Source: Oscillospiraceae bacterium
GTDB taxonomy: Bacteria; Bacillota; Clostridia; Oscillospirales; Ruminococcaceae
Direction: 5' to 3'
DNA length: 12,072 bases
NCBI GenBank assembly: GCA_014796735.1
Contig: JAAVIG010000153.1
Location: 1-12,072 of the forward strand
The notes under the pieces: generated by a model
The model's input: only the letters and a program-made list of their open reading frames with translations
Told to the model about the DNA's origin: nothing
Databases searched by the model: none
Part shown: piece after piece, positions 6,208-12,072 of the stretch
Layout: every line of letters begins with the position of its first letter
Position numbering within the stretch: the stretch's first letter is position 1
Position numbers and translations under genes: made by a program

Positions 6208-6795
6208 TTATGGGCACAAGTACGAAACATCAACAAGCTTGTCTTCAAGCATCAGCTTAAAGCACGATGGACAAGCTATGCTTCCGCTCAATACTACCTT
6301 TCCGTTAAAGCTTATTTCCCTTGACTTGCTTTCCGCGTCTGTCACTCTTATTTCGCAGTAATTCATAAGATAAGCGCAGATCGCGGCGGCGTGAGACACA
6401 ATCGCGGCTGCCTCTCCGTCCTTTGTTTTGCTCAGAATATCGTTTACAGCTTCCGTCATTCTTTTGTTTACCTCGGAAAAGCTCTCTCCGCCGTTGTTTT
6501 TCAAGCCGAGATCGGTATACTGCCCCGCCCATATTTCTTTTGTAAAGCTTTCGGGATTGCCTATCCCGCGTTCTATCAGGCGGCTGTCCTCGGTTATCGG
6601 CTTATTAAAGAAAGCGGCGGTCTCTTTGGCGCGAAGATAGGGAGAAGAATAAACGGCTTTAATGCTTTCAAAGCCGTCCGAAAGAAAATTTTTGATTAGC
6701 CGCCTGCCCTCAAAGGAAAGAGGAATTTGCTCGGTTGGAAGCGCACAGGGGCTAAGCGGCTTGGAGTGACGGAATATATAAAGAGTTTTTGACAT
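6208..6795 (-). CDS. Histidine phosphatase superfamily (phosphoglycerate-mutase-like) protein
   Basis: A 195-aa cytoplasmic protein that likely removes phosphate from a small molecule through a phosphohistidine intermediate. The signature RHG appears as RHS at 9-11 (YIFRHSKP) with nucleophile H10 and phosphate-binding R9. R55 in SSPYLRAKET is the second phosphate-binding Arg, E75 in LIERGIG is a candidate proton donor, and H135 in AIVSHAAAI is the second catalytic His. Length and motif order fit the branch-1 phosphatases such as CobC/SixA/GpmB-like enzymes. GAAAGG lies about 8 nt before the ATG at 6795. It is followed after 14 nt by the GNAT-like gene and probably shares its message. The substrate is not predictable. 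Confidence 0.85.
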   Translation of the reverse strand: MSKTLYIFRHSKPLSPCALPTEQIPLSFEGRRLIKNFLSDGFESIKAVYSSPYLRAKETAAFFNKPITEDSRLIERGIGNPESFTKEIWAGQYTDLGLKNNGGESFSEVNKRMTEAVNDILSKTKDGEAAAIVSHAAAICAYLMNYCEIRVTDAESKSREISFNGKVVLSGSIACPSCFKLMLEDKLVDVSYLCP

Positions 6796-6842
6796 TTGAC
6801 CGACCTTTCGTTTTGCTGTACTTTGTTAAAATTTATCGCGTG

Positions 6843-7331
6843 TCAATAGTAAAATTCCTCACGCCGCAGAAGCTCTGCAAAATCAAACAAGGCATCCTTA
6901 TCAACATCGTGATCAAACACAAAGCCGAATCCTATTTCTTTTTCATCGCTGTTTTTTATATTCTCGTGAAGCTGTTCAATAGTCATATCCGAATTGTAGT
7001 AATCCGCAAGATAGTCTTCCACTCCGTAGGCTTCAAAGGTGGTGTCCTTTACATCATCAAATGAATAAGACAGAGCCTTGCCCCGCTCCAGCTTTGCCGA
7101 TACCGTGATCTGTTCAAAGCCTATTTCTATATCGCAGTATCCTTTCACGCTTATAACAGGTATGGGAAAATAGTCCGGCTGATACTGTCCGTTTTCGTCC
7201 TTACTGTAATGACCGTTGTGCCAGCCCAATTCGGGTTCAAAAATATGCTGACGAAAACGGGAGAAAATTTCCGCCGCTTTTATATGGAGCGGGTAATAAA
7301 TTTTATTCAGATTTTCCCTTTCCGTGTTCAT
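6843..7331 (-). CDS. Uncharacterised acidic protein
   Basis: A 162-aa soluble protein that I do not recognise. It is acidic and rich in aromatic residues. The N-terminal part has LNKIYYPLHIKAAEIFSRFR, the middle predicted beta strands (YFPIPVISVKGYCDIEIGFEQITVSAKL) and the C-terminus an Asp/Glu/Tyr-rich tail ending LLRREEFYY. There is no signal peptide, membrane segment or catalytic motif. The start at 7331 is supported by AGGAG about 9 nt upstream. It lies between the kinase (76-nt gap) and the phosphatase (47-nt gap) on the same strand. Small alpha/beta acidic proteins of this look include some immunity-like families, but nothing here shows that. Confidence 0.75.
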   Translation of the reverse strand: MNTERENLNKIYYPLHIKAAEIFSRFRQHIFEPELGWHNGHYSKDENGQYQPDYFPIPVISVKGYCDIEIGFEQITVSAKLERGKALSYSFDDVKDTTFEAYGVEDYLADYYNSDMTIEQLHENIKNSDEKEIGFGFVFDHDVDKDALFDFAELLRREEFYY

Positions 7332-7407
7332 TTGCGTATCTCCTGCGATTTTTTTAACTCATAACGTCTGCATGACTGTATTCGGCTGCGCGAAAAAAAT
7401 TTCTCCC

Positions 7408-8019
7408 TTAAGATAGTTCAAACCTCATATCACATATATCCTCAACGCCGCACTTCTCAAAATACTTCTCCTCCAGCGGGATCCAACGTTCTCTGAAAGC
7501 TTCCGCGCCCTTTTCCCCGTTCCTCTTAACAATACGCCTCATCTGTTCCTCTTTGCTCACCGTCAGAAAAACACGCAGATCGTAAAGCTCACGTAATTCT
7601 AAGTGGCAGCTGTACGAGCCCTCCACAAAGCAAACATCTCCGACCTTTACCTCCAAAGGCTCCGCCAGCGCACCGCTTTTGCAGTCAAAGGGGCGGTACC
7701 GAACGATCTTCTCGCCGCTTTTCAAAGGCAGAAGCACCTCGCTCAAAAAACGCTCATGGTCAATATTTTCCCCCGCCATGTTCAATCTTTCTTCCGTACG
7801 CTGTTCGGGTCTCAGGAAAAAATGATCCATATGAAAAACACTGCCGCCCGTTCTTTTCTTCAATTCAAGGGCAAGAGTGGTTTTCCCCGACGCACACCGT
7901 CCGTCGATCGCAATTAAAACAGGCAAAGCACCTTTCCCGTATTTTTCCTGTTTATCGCTTAAGGCTTTGCTTTTCAGCGCGTCGGCGGCTTCAACGATTC
8001 TTTGAATAATACTGTCCAT
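7408..8019 (-). CDS. Uridine-kinase/PRK-family P-loop kinase
   Basis: A 203-aa cytoplasmic ATP-dependent small-molecule kinase of the phosphoribulokinase/uridine kinase/pantothenate kinase fold. The Walker A loop is GRCASGKT (40-47) after the strand VLIAIDG. HMDHFF (63-68) supplies the Asp that in this family activates the acceptor hydroxyl. VCFVEGSYSCH is the strand carrying the conserved Glu of uridine kinases, and a lid-like Arg-rich helix follows (SKEEQMRRIVKRNG). It starts 2 nt after the S-component stop with AAAGGAAAG upstream, so it is almost certainly co-translated. The pairing suggests that the kinase traps the imported compound by phosphorylation, for example a nucleoside or vitamin precursor. 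That is inference from gene order. Confidence 0.82.
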   Translation of the reverse strand: MDSIIQRIVEAADALKSKALSDKQEKYGKGALPVLIAIDGRCASGKTTLALELKKRTGGSVFHMDHFFLRPEQRTEERLNMAGENIDHERFLSEVLLPLKSGEKIVRYRPFDCKSGALAEPLEVKVGDVCFVEGSYSCHLELRELYDLRVFLTVSKEEQMRRIVKRNGEKGAEAFRERWIPLEEKYFEKCGVEDICDMRFELS

Positions 8020-8021
8020 AT

Positions 8022-8594
8022 TCAGCTTTCCTTTGCCGCTTCGGCGGATTTATGCTTTTTAAAGGGAACAAGCCCGGTTTTGTTAAGTGCTATCATTACG
8101 GCGGGGACAAAGACAAGCTGCAAAACTATACCGGGAATAGCGTTAAGGAACGCGCCCGCAGCAAAGGCTTCCCAAGTAAACTTATTTCCTCCGATACCGA
8201 GTAAAATTATCTGCGCCGCCGCCCACACCGCGCGTCCGCATATCATGGCTATAAGCATTGAACGGTACAGCGAAAGCACACACTGCCACCTTGAACGATT
8301 ATAAAGAAGCCCCGCCACAAGTCCGTAGGTCAGAAGCTCCGGCGCCATTGCGCAAGCCGCAGGGAACATCAGGGGCGCGCCGAACAAAAAGGAGCGGAAA
8401 AGAGGGAGAATAAAGCCCACTGCCGCGCCGTACTGCCAGCCGCAGATAAGTCCGCACAGAAATACGGGAATGTGCATGGGAAGCAGCATATTTCCGATAG
8501 CGGGAATTTGCCCTGTAAAAAACGGAAGCACGATACCGATTGCCATAAATATTGCGGATAAGGTTAAATTTTTAACGGATTTCTTCACTTTCAC
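8022..8594 (-). CDS. ECF transporter substrate-binding S-component
   Basis: A 190-aa integral membrane protein with about six hydrophobic segments, the size and topology of S-components, which capture vitamins or other micronutrients and dock on a shared EcfA-EcfA'-EcfT energising module. Typical features include LTLSAIFMAIGIVLPFFTG (10-28), the LPMHIPVFLCGLICGWQYGAAVGFILPL stretch (38-65) and APELLTYGLVAGLLY (84-98). No EcfA or EcfT gene is present, so this is a group II system. The start is GTG at 8594, with AAAGGA about 6 nt upstream. The predicted leader is only about 18 nt, too short for a riboswitch, so control should act at the palindromic promoter. The partner gene is the P-loop kinase 2 nt downstream. 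The substrate is unknown. Confidence 0.85.
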   Translation of the reverse strand: MKVKKSVKNLTLSAIFMAIGIVLPFFTGQIPAIGNMLLPMHIPVFLCGLICGWQYGAAVGFILPLFRSFLFGAPLMFPAACAMAPELLTYGLVAGLLYNRSRWQCVLSLYRSMLIAMICGRAVWAAAQIILLGIGGNKFTWEAFAAGAFLNAIPGIVLQLVFVPAVMIALNKTGLVPFKKHKSAEAAKES

Positions 8595-8618
8595 TGCCGT
8601 CCTTTCATTGTTTTAAAA

Positions 8619-8696
8619 AATATAGCATATTTTTTTAACGCTGTCAAGTGAAAAAATATTATTTCACTTGACAACAGCCCGCCGCGGGAGTACAAT
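8619..8696. promoter_or_regulatory. Mirror-image divergent promoters sharing one palindrome
   Basis: A perfect inverted repeat, TGTCAAGTGAAA (8642-8653) and its complement (8662-8673) around an 8-nt AT centre, carries a TTGACA box in each arm. Leftward (minus), TTGACA (8642-8647), a 17-nt spacer and TATATT (8619-8624) drive the S-component/kinase operon. Rightward (plus), TTGACA (8668-8673), a 17-nt spacer and TACAAT (8691-8696) drive the small membrane protein and mnmA. A protein bound to the palindrome would cover both -35 boxes and could repress both operons together. The regulator is not in the window, as far as can be told. Confidence 0.85.
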
Positions 8697-8747
8697 TTAT
8701 TATATAACCGATTTATAAATAAAGAACAAAGAACGGAAATTCGTAAA

Positions 8748-9059
8748 ATGAAAAAAATATTGTATATCCCCGCTTGTATTTATACCGCCTTTTTGCTTTC
8801 ATGTTCGGCTTTTGCCGAGAATGCGACAAAAGAAACCGTGCCTATGCAGCTTGCGGAAATTTTGGTGTCCACACTGTACTTTATAGGCGCTCTGGCTTTA
8901 ATTTACTTAATATTGACGCTGGTAAGCAGGTGGGGCAAAAAACACCCCGACGAAAAGGACGCCAATTCCGAAGACGGCGGTGTTTCTAAGCAAAACACAG
9001 AGGATAAAGCCGAGGGAAGTGACCCTCAAAAAAACGAAAAGGAAAACAGTGATGAATAA
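8748..9059 (+). CDS. Small membrane protein encoded with mnmA
   Basis: A 103-aa protein of unknown function. Residues 1-23 form a signal-like hydrophobic segment with a possible signal peptidase I site after AFA (21-23); LLSC just before is only a poor lipobox. A second hydrophobic helix lies at about 35-60 (LAEILVSTLYFIGALALIYLILTLVS). The tail from 61 on is highly charged and rich in Lys, Glu, Asp, Asn and Ser, likely disordered and cytoplasmic. The layout resembles very small gamma-type subunits of membrane complexes, but I see no specific family signature. Only a weak GGA precedes the ATG. The gene is the first in the message from the rightward promoter and overlaps mnmA by 8 nt. Confidence 0.72.
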   Translation: MKKILYIPACIYTAFLLSCSAFAENATKETVPMQLAEILVSTLYFIGALALIYLILTLVSRWGKKHPDEKDANSEDGGVSKQNTEDKAEGSDPQKNEKENSDE

Positions 9060-10152
9060 AAAGGTCATGTTGGCAATGAGCGGCGGCGTTGACAGCTCCT
9101 GCGCTCTTTTGCTTCTGCAAAGCCGTGGGTACGAGGTGATAGGGGCTACCATGCGGCTGTTTGACACGGACAGCGAGGTCTGCGGCTCCTTCAGGGACAG
9201 AGAAGACGCAATGGCGGTGGCGGAACGCTTTGATATCCCCCACTATGTGTTTGATTTCAGGGATAAATTTAAAAAAGAGGTTATAAAACGCTTCAACGAT
9301 CAATATTTAAGTGGGCTTACCCCCAATCCCTGCGTGGACTGCAACCGATTTCTGAAATTTTCCGCGCTGCTTGAGGAAGCGGACAGGCTCGGCTGCGATC
9401 ACATAGCAACGGGGCATTACGCAAGAGTCCAATTTGACGAAACAAGCGGACGTTACCTGCTTAAAACCGCGGCTTGCGAAGGCGGCTTGAATCCGAAGGA
9501 TCAGTCCTACGTGCTGTATAATTTAACACAAGCTCAGCTTGCCCGCGTTTTGTTTCCTTTGGGGGATATTTCCAAGGAGGAAGTAAGAAGGTTAGCGGAG
9601 GAAAATGGACTTGTAAATCACGACAAGCCCGACAGTCAGGATATTTGCTTTGTACCCGACGGAAATTACGCCCGTTTTATTGAAAATTACACGGGAATAA
9701 AACCGAGAGAGGGCAATGTTATCGACAAGGACGGCAATATATTGGGCAGACACGGCGGTATGATCTCCTATACCATAGGACAGAGAAAGGGACTTGGGAT
9801 AGCGTTCGGAAAGCCAATGTACGTTATCGGAAAAAACGCGGAGGAAAACACCGTTACGGTGGGGGAAGAAGGCGAACTGCTTTCCGAGGGGCTTATCGCG
9901 GGGGAATTGAACTGGATAGCAATTGAAAAGGCTGCCGATACGATAAGCTGCTTTGCAAAAACAAGGTATAAGCAGAGGGAAACTCCCTGTAAGGTCATTC
10001 CTCTGAGCGACGGTACCGTCAAGGTGATTTTTGACGCTCCGCAGAGGGCGGTGACCTGCGGTCAAAGGATAGTTTTCTATGACGGAGAGAACGTTATAGG
10101 CGGCGGAGTGATAAAAAAGCCGATTAATTTGTTGGGAAGATGTAAAGAGTAA
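9052..10152 (+). CDS. mnmA: tRNA-specific 2-thiouridylase MnmA
   Basis: A 366-aa enzyme, usual for the family, that installs the 2-thio group on U34 of tRNA-Lys, -Glu and -Gln using ATP and a protein-bound persulfide. The N-terminal PP-loop SGGVDSS (10-16) binds ATP. TPNPCVDCNRFLKF (90-103) holds the first catalytic Cys, C97; SQDICFVPDG (195-204) holds the second, C199; and HIATGHYAR, DQSYVLYNL and IGQRKGLGIAFGKP are further family hallmarks, followed by the C-terminal beta-barrel. The extra Cys at 94 is not needed for catalysis in the Escherichia coli enzyme's arrangement. I start at ATG 9052, where AAAGGA lies upstream; the frame is open back to 8980, but that part overlaps the preceding gene. 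It is expressed with the small membrane protein. Confidence 0.97.
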   Translation: MNKKVMLAMSGGVDSSCALLLLQSRGYEVIGATMRLFDTDSEVCGSFRDREDAMAVAERFDIPHYVFDFRDKFKKEVIKRFNDQYLSGLTPNPCVDCNRFLKFSALLEEADRLGCDHIATGHYARVQFDETSGRYLLKTAACEGGLNPKDQSYVLYNLTQAQLARVLFPLGDISKEEVRRLAEENGLVNHDKPDSQDICFVPDGNYARFIENYTGIKPREGNVIDKDGNILGRHGGMISYTIGQRKGLGIAFGKPMYVIGKNAEENTVTVGEEGELLSEGLIAGELNWIAIEKAADTISCFAKTRYKQRETPCKVIPLSDGTVKVIFDAPQRAVTCGQRIVFYDGENVIGGGVIKKPINLLGRCKE

Positions 10153-10182
10153 CAGAAAAAAACAGGAGGTATGAAGGTACTT

Positions 10183-10908
10183 ATGACTATTCTTGAACAG
10201 ATAAGCCATGAAACAATGGTATTTATGCGTGGCAAATACCGTTTGGACGAAATCGGAGATGGTAAAGATGAATTAAAATTTAAACAGGGTCAAAAGACTA
10301 TTGTTACGATATACATTCATGATGATAAATTTACATTTTTAATTATTTTCGGTAAAAAAGAGCGTGAATGTTTTGAAATGCAGAAAAGCGAGTTTTCCAA
10401 ATATATTCATGATTATTATGATAATTCAAAAACTTATCATGATGGAAAATGGATGTTTATTGATGTAAACACTTTAGAGCAATTAGAAGAGGTCAAAAAA
10501 CTCATTCTAATTAAAAAGAAGCCTAATCGTAAGCCTTTTCCAAAGGAAAATGCGTTATATTCCAAATGCTGTCAGCGTTGTGCTTTGTGTGTTCATTATA
10601 TTCACACAAGTGAAGAAATGCGGACTGTTATGGAAGCACAATTAAGTAAAATGTGGGGACAAACAGATTGGAGTATGCGTTGCGGAGGGTGCTATAGTGA
10701 CAATTGCTATTGTAAAGATGATCCGTGTAATGCGAAAGACTGTGCATCGAAGAAGGAATTAGCAGAATGCAGAGAGTGTGTGGAATTTCCATGTATTAAG
10801 GCAACATCCGCGGATTATCGCTCTATGATACATACAGAGGTTCATTATGCCGATGAGATAACTTGGGGAATTCTACCGTATGTTCCTATGCAATATGAAG
10901 ACCGGTAA
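10183..10908 (+). CDS. DUF3788-DUF3795 fusion protein, AT-rich gene
   Basis: A 241-aa cytoplasmic protein of unknown biochemical role joining two conserved domains. Residues 1 to about 115 match the DUF3788 pattern, including FTFLIIFGKKE, KTYHDGKWMFIDV and LEQLEEVKKLILIKKKP. Residues from about 125 on form a Cys-rich DUF3795-type region with many CxxC-like pairs (CCQRCALC, CGGCYSDNCYC, CNAKDC, CRECVEFPC), suggesting bound zinc. An AGGAGG at 10164-10169 abuts an in-frame ATG at 10171; the ATG at 10183 has better spacing, so I prefer it, though the extra four residues cannot be excluded. Base use is plainly AT-richer than in the neighbours (14 G/C of 60 at 10321-10380 against 37 of 60 at 9361-9420), pointing to recent acquisition. 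Confidence 0.8.
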   Translation: MTILEQISHETMVFMRGKYRLDEIGDGKDELKFKQGQKTIVTIYIHDDKFTFLIIFGKKERECFEMQKSEFSKYIHDYYDNSKTYHDGKWMFIDVNTLEQLEEVKKLILIKKKPNRKPFPKENALYSKCCQRCALCVHYIHTSEEMRTVMEAQLSKMWGQTDWSMRCGGCYSDNCYCKDDPCNAKDCASKKELAECRECVEFPCIKATSADYRSMIHTEVHYADEITWGILPYVPMQYEDR

Positions 10909-10965
10909 GCAATGGCGGCTTCGTTGTTTGAAGCTGTTGAGAAAAATATAAAAGTTTTTTAATAA

Positions 10966-11013
10966 CTTTGTAACCGTTTTGTAATTGACATTATGAACGG
11001 TTACTTATATAAT
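10966..11013 (+). promoter_or_regulatory. Consensus promoter with direct and inverted repeats upstream of the carboxypeptidase
   Basis: TTGACA (10985-10990), a 17-nt spacer and TATAAT (11008-11013) match the vegetative consensus exactly. TTTGTAA occurs at 10967-10973 and again at 10978-10984, an 11-bp period typical of OmpR/PhoB-class response regulator sites. In addition, GTAACCGTT (10970-10978) and AACGGTTAC (10996-11004) are inverted around the -35 box. The start point should lie near 11020, leaving a leader of about 63 nt that contains a small CTCGTA/TACGAG stem (11036-11065). Confidence 0.75.
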
Positions 11014-11082
11014 CAAATTATGTAAAATATTAACTCTCGTACTGTCACAAAAAGCTGCATACGAGCCGAAAGGAAAAAGAAA

Positions 11083-11946
11083 ATGGCTTCCAAAAAAAGA
11101 AGAAGAAAAAAGACCAACAGCTCCGCCGCGTATCCCGTTGTTTTAGCCATGCTTGCCGTAGTAATAGTGATACTGCTTATCATAACGGCAGCGGCAGGCT
11201 CATGCAGCGGCTCCGAAAAAGACGAGACCGACACCTCTCCGCAGGAAAGCGCGAACTCAACTCCCGCCGAAAGTCAAAGCGCCTCGGCTCCCGAAGAGAC
11301 AAGCGCGGTCAATGCCGTTGTAAAAATCAAATACAACGCCGAGGAAGATTGGGCTTTATACGTTATCGGCAACAAAAATCCGCTGCCCGAAAATTTCACC
11401 GTCGAAACCAAAACGGTGACGGGAGAACGCACTCTTGACAGTCGCTGCGCCGATTACGCAATTCAGATGTTGGACGCCGCCGCGGAGCAGAACGTGGGCT
11501 TATTTGTGACCTCCTCCTACAGAAGCGTACAGAGGCAGGCGGAGAATATGGAAAGCTACATAAACACTCTGATAAGTCAGGGCTACTCGCAGGACGAAGC
11601 GAAGATACAGGCGGAAAAGGAAATTGCCTTGCCGGGGCGCAGCGAGCATAACGCGGGTCTTGCAATGGATATAGTTTCAAGCGATTACTGGAGCACTCAC
11701 GACGACCTTGACGAAAGCTTTGAAAAGCTGCCGCAGTTTGACTGGCTTATCGCAAACTCATGGAAATACGGCTTTGTACTGAGTTACCCCAAAGGAAAAG
11801 AGGATATAACGGGAATTATTTACGAGCCGTGGCATTACCGCTTTGTGGGGCTTAAACACGCTGAAAAGATGCACGAGGTGTACGAAAGCACGGGAGAGTT
11901 TTTGACAGTCAACGAGTATATTGAACAGTATATTGATATGGAATAA
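11083..11946 (+). CDS. Membrane-anchored D-alanyl-D-alanine carboxypeptidase, M15B (VanY-like)
   Basis: A 287-aa zinc peptidase that likely trims the terminal D-Ala from peptidoglycan stem peptides outside the membrane. A very basic N-terminus (KKRRRKK, 4-10) precedes one hydrophobic helix (about 17-38), then a Ser/Glu/Pro-rich linker (about 40-78) and the peptidase domain (about 80-280). The M15 metal site is complete: SEHNAGLAMD gives H189 and D196, and EPWHYRFVG gives catalytic E248 and ligand H251. SSYRS (144-148) with R147 fits the substrate-binding Arg of VanY/VanXY enzymes. The GSC near the end of the helix is not a good lipobox. AAAGGA lies 8 nt before the ATG. It could serve normal wall maturation or, less likely alone, low-level glycopeptide tolerance; no vanHAX or vanRS gene is seen here. 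Confidence 0.93.
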   Translation: MASKKRRRKKTNSSAAYPVVLAMLAVVIVILLIITAAAGSCSGSEKDETDTSPQESANSTPAESQSASAPEETSAVNAVVKIKYNAEEDWALYVIGNKNPLPENFTVETKTVTGERTLDSRCADYAIQMLDAAAEQNVGLFVTSSYRSVQRQAENMESYINTLISQGYSQDEAKIQAEKEIALPGRSEHNAGLAMDIVSSDYWSTHDDLDESFEKLPQFDWLIANSWKYGFVLSYPKGKEDITGIIYEPWHYRFVGLKHAEKMHEVYESTGEFLTVNEYIEQYIDME

Positions 11947-11967
11947 TTGTTAACAGGGCAACAGCAT

Positions 11968-12072
11968 TTACTTTTTAGGAAAGAAAAGAATATCCATAAA
12001 CAAATTAGGTTCTAAGGCGGCTTTAAACATTAACTTTTTCTTACTGATTCTTCCATATTGAGCTTGCGATAC
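11968..12072 (-). CDS. Possible 3' end of a convergent gene, cut by the window edge
   Basis: On the minus strand a frame is open from the window edge to a TAA at 11968-11970. The 34 visible residues include YGRISKKKLMFKAALEPNLF and end in DILFFPKK. A second minus frame is also open from the edge to a TAA at 12030-12032, so the choice is uncertain. I recognise no family. The stretch is too short to judge coding potential, and no terminator is seen between it and the carboxypeptidase. Confidence 0.25.
   Translation of the reverse strand, partial: VSQAQYGRISKKKLMFKAALEPNLFMDILFFPKK

Noticed and set aside
6796..6848. Promoter for the phosphatase gene from a TTGACA overlapping the stop of the acidic-protein gene
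   Set aside because: No acceptable -10 box lies at 16-18 nt from it on the minus strand.
8595..8618. Riboswitch in front of the S-component
   Set aside because: The predicted leader is only about 18 nt, too short to hold a ligand-binding fold.
9592..10209. 205-residue minus-strand frame opposite mnmA
   Set aside because: mnmA carries all its catalytic motifs on the plus strand; the antisense frame has no family signature.
10916..10936. Terminator after the DUF3788-DUF3795 gene
   Set aside because: CGGCTTC/GAAGCTG forms a short stem with a wobble, but the T-run begins about 20 nt later, so the shape is not that of an intrinsic terminator.
11083..11946. Vancomycin-resistance cluster
   Set aside because: The VanY-like peptidase stands alone; no vanH, vanA-type ligase, vanX, vanR or vanS gene is in the window, and such carboxypeptidases are common in susceptible Clostridia.

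Overview
The window looks like chromosomal DNA of a Gram-positive anaerobe of the Clostridia, most likely Oscillospiraceae/Ruminococcus-like. This is inferred from strong AGGAGG-type ribosome binding sites with GTG and TTG starts, consensus TTGACA-17-TATAAT promoters, a vitamin/nucleoside-type ECF S-component without its own ATPases, an ECF sigma/membrane anti-sigma pair, a VanY-type M15 peptidase and a DUF3788-DUF3795 protein. No rRNA, tRNA, CRISPR array, IS element or phage gene is visible.

Layout. Positions 1-253 hold no gene but are almost wholly made of consecutive perfect stem-loops. At 291-1491 (+) a GNAT acetyltransferase overlaps a HAD-type hydrolase, closed by an intrinsic terminator. 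Positions 1622-1816 carry a second cluster of short palindromes. From 8594 down to 1851 nine genes all lie on the minus strand: an ECF transporter S-component and a uridine-kinase-like P-loop kinase; an unrecognised acidic protein; a histidine phosphatase and a two-domain GNAT-like protein; a MarR regulator and a MATE exporter; and an ECF sigma factor with its membrane-anchored anti-sigma factor. On the plus strand, divergent from the S-component, are a small membrane protein overlapping mnmA (tRNA 2-thiouridylase), an AT-rich DUF3788-DUF3795 gene, and a membrane-anchored D,D-carboxypeptidase (VanY-like). The last ~100 bases may hold the 3' end of a convergent gene.

How the parts work together. 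Four regulatory regions can be read directly. (1) marR-MATE has a consensus promoter embedded in a perfect 16-bp inverted repeat, the classical arrangement for MarR autorepression of a drug exporter. (2) The S-component/kinase operon and the small membrane protein/mnmA operon are driven by mirror-image promoters whose two TTGACA boxes lie in the arms of one perfect palindrome, so a single bound protein could control both. (3) The carboxypeptidase has a perfect consensus promoter preceded by 11-bp-spaced direct repeats and overlapped by an inverted repeat, suggesting a response-regulator site. (4) The sigma/anti-sigma operon has a promoter followed by a 21-bp hairpin in its predicted leader. 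The S-component plus kinase pair suggests uptake and phosphorylation trapping of a small metabolite, but its identity cannot be read from sequence. I see no clearly new defence or mobile system; the most unusual material is the hairpin arrays and the symmetrical divergent promoter.
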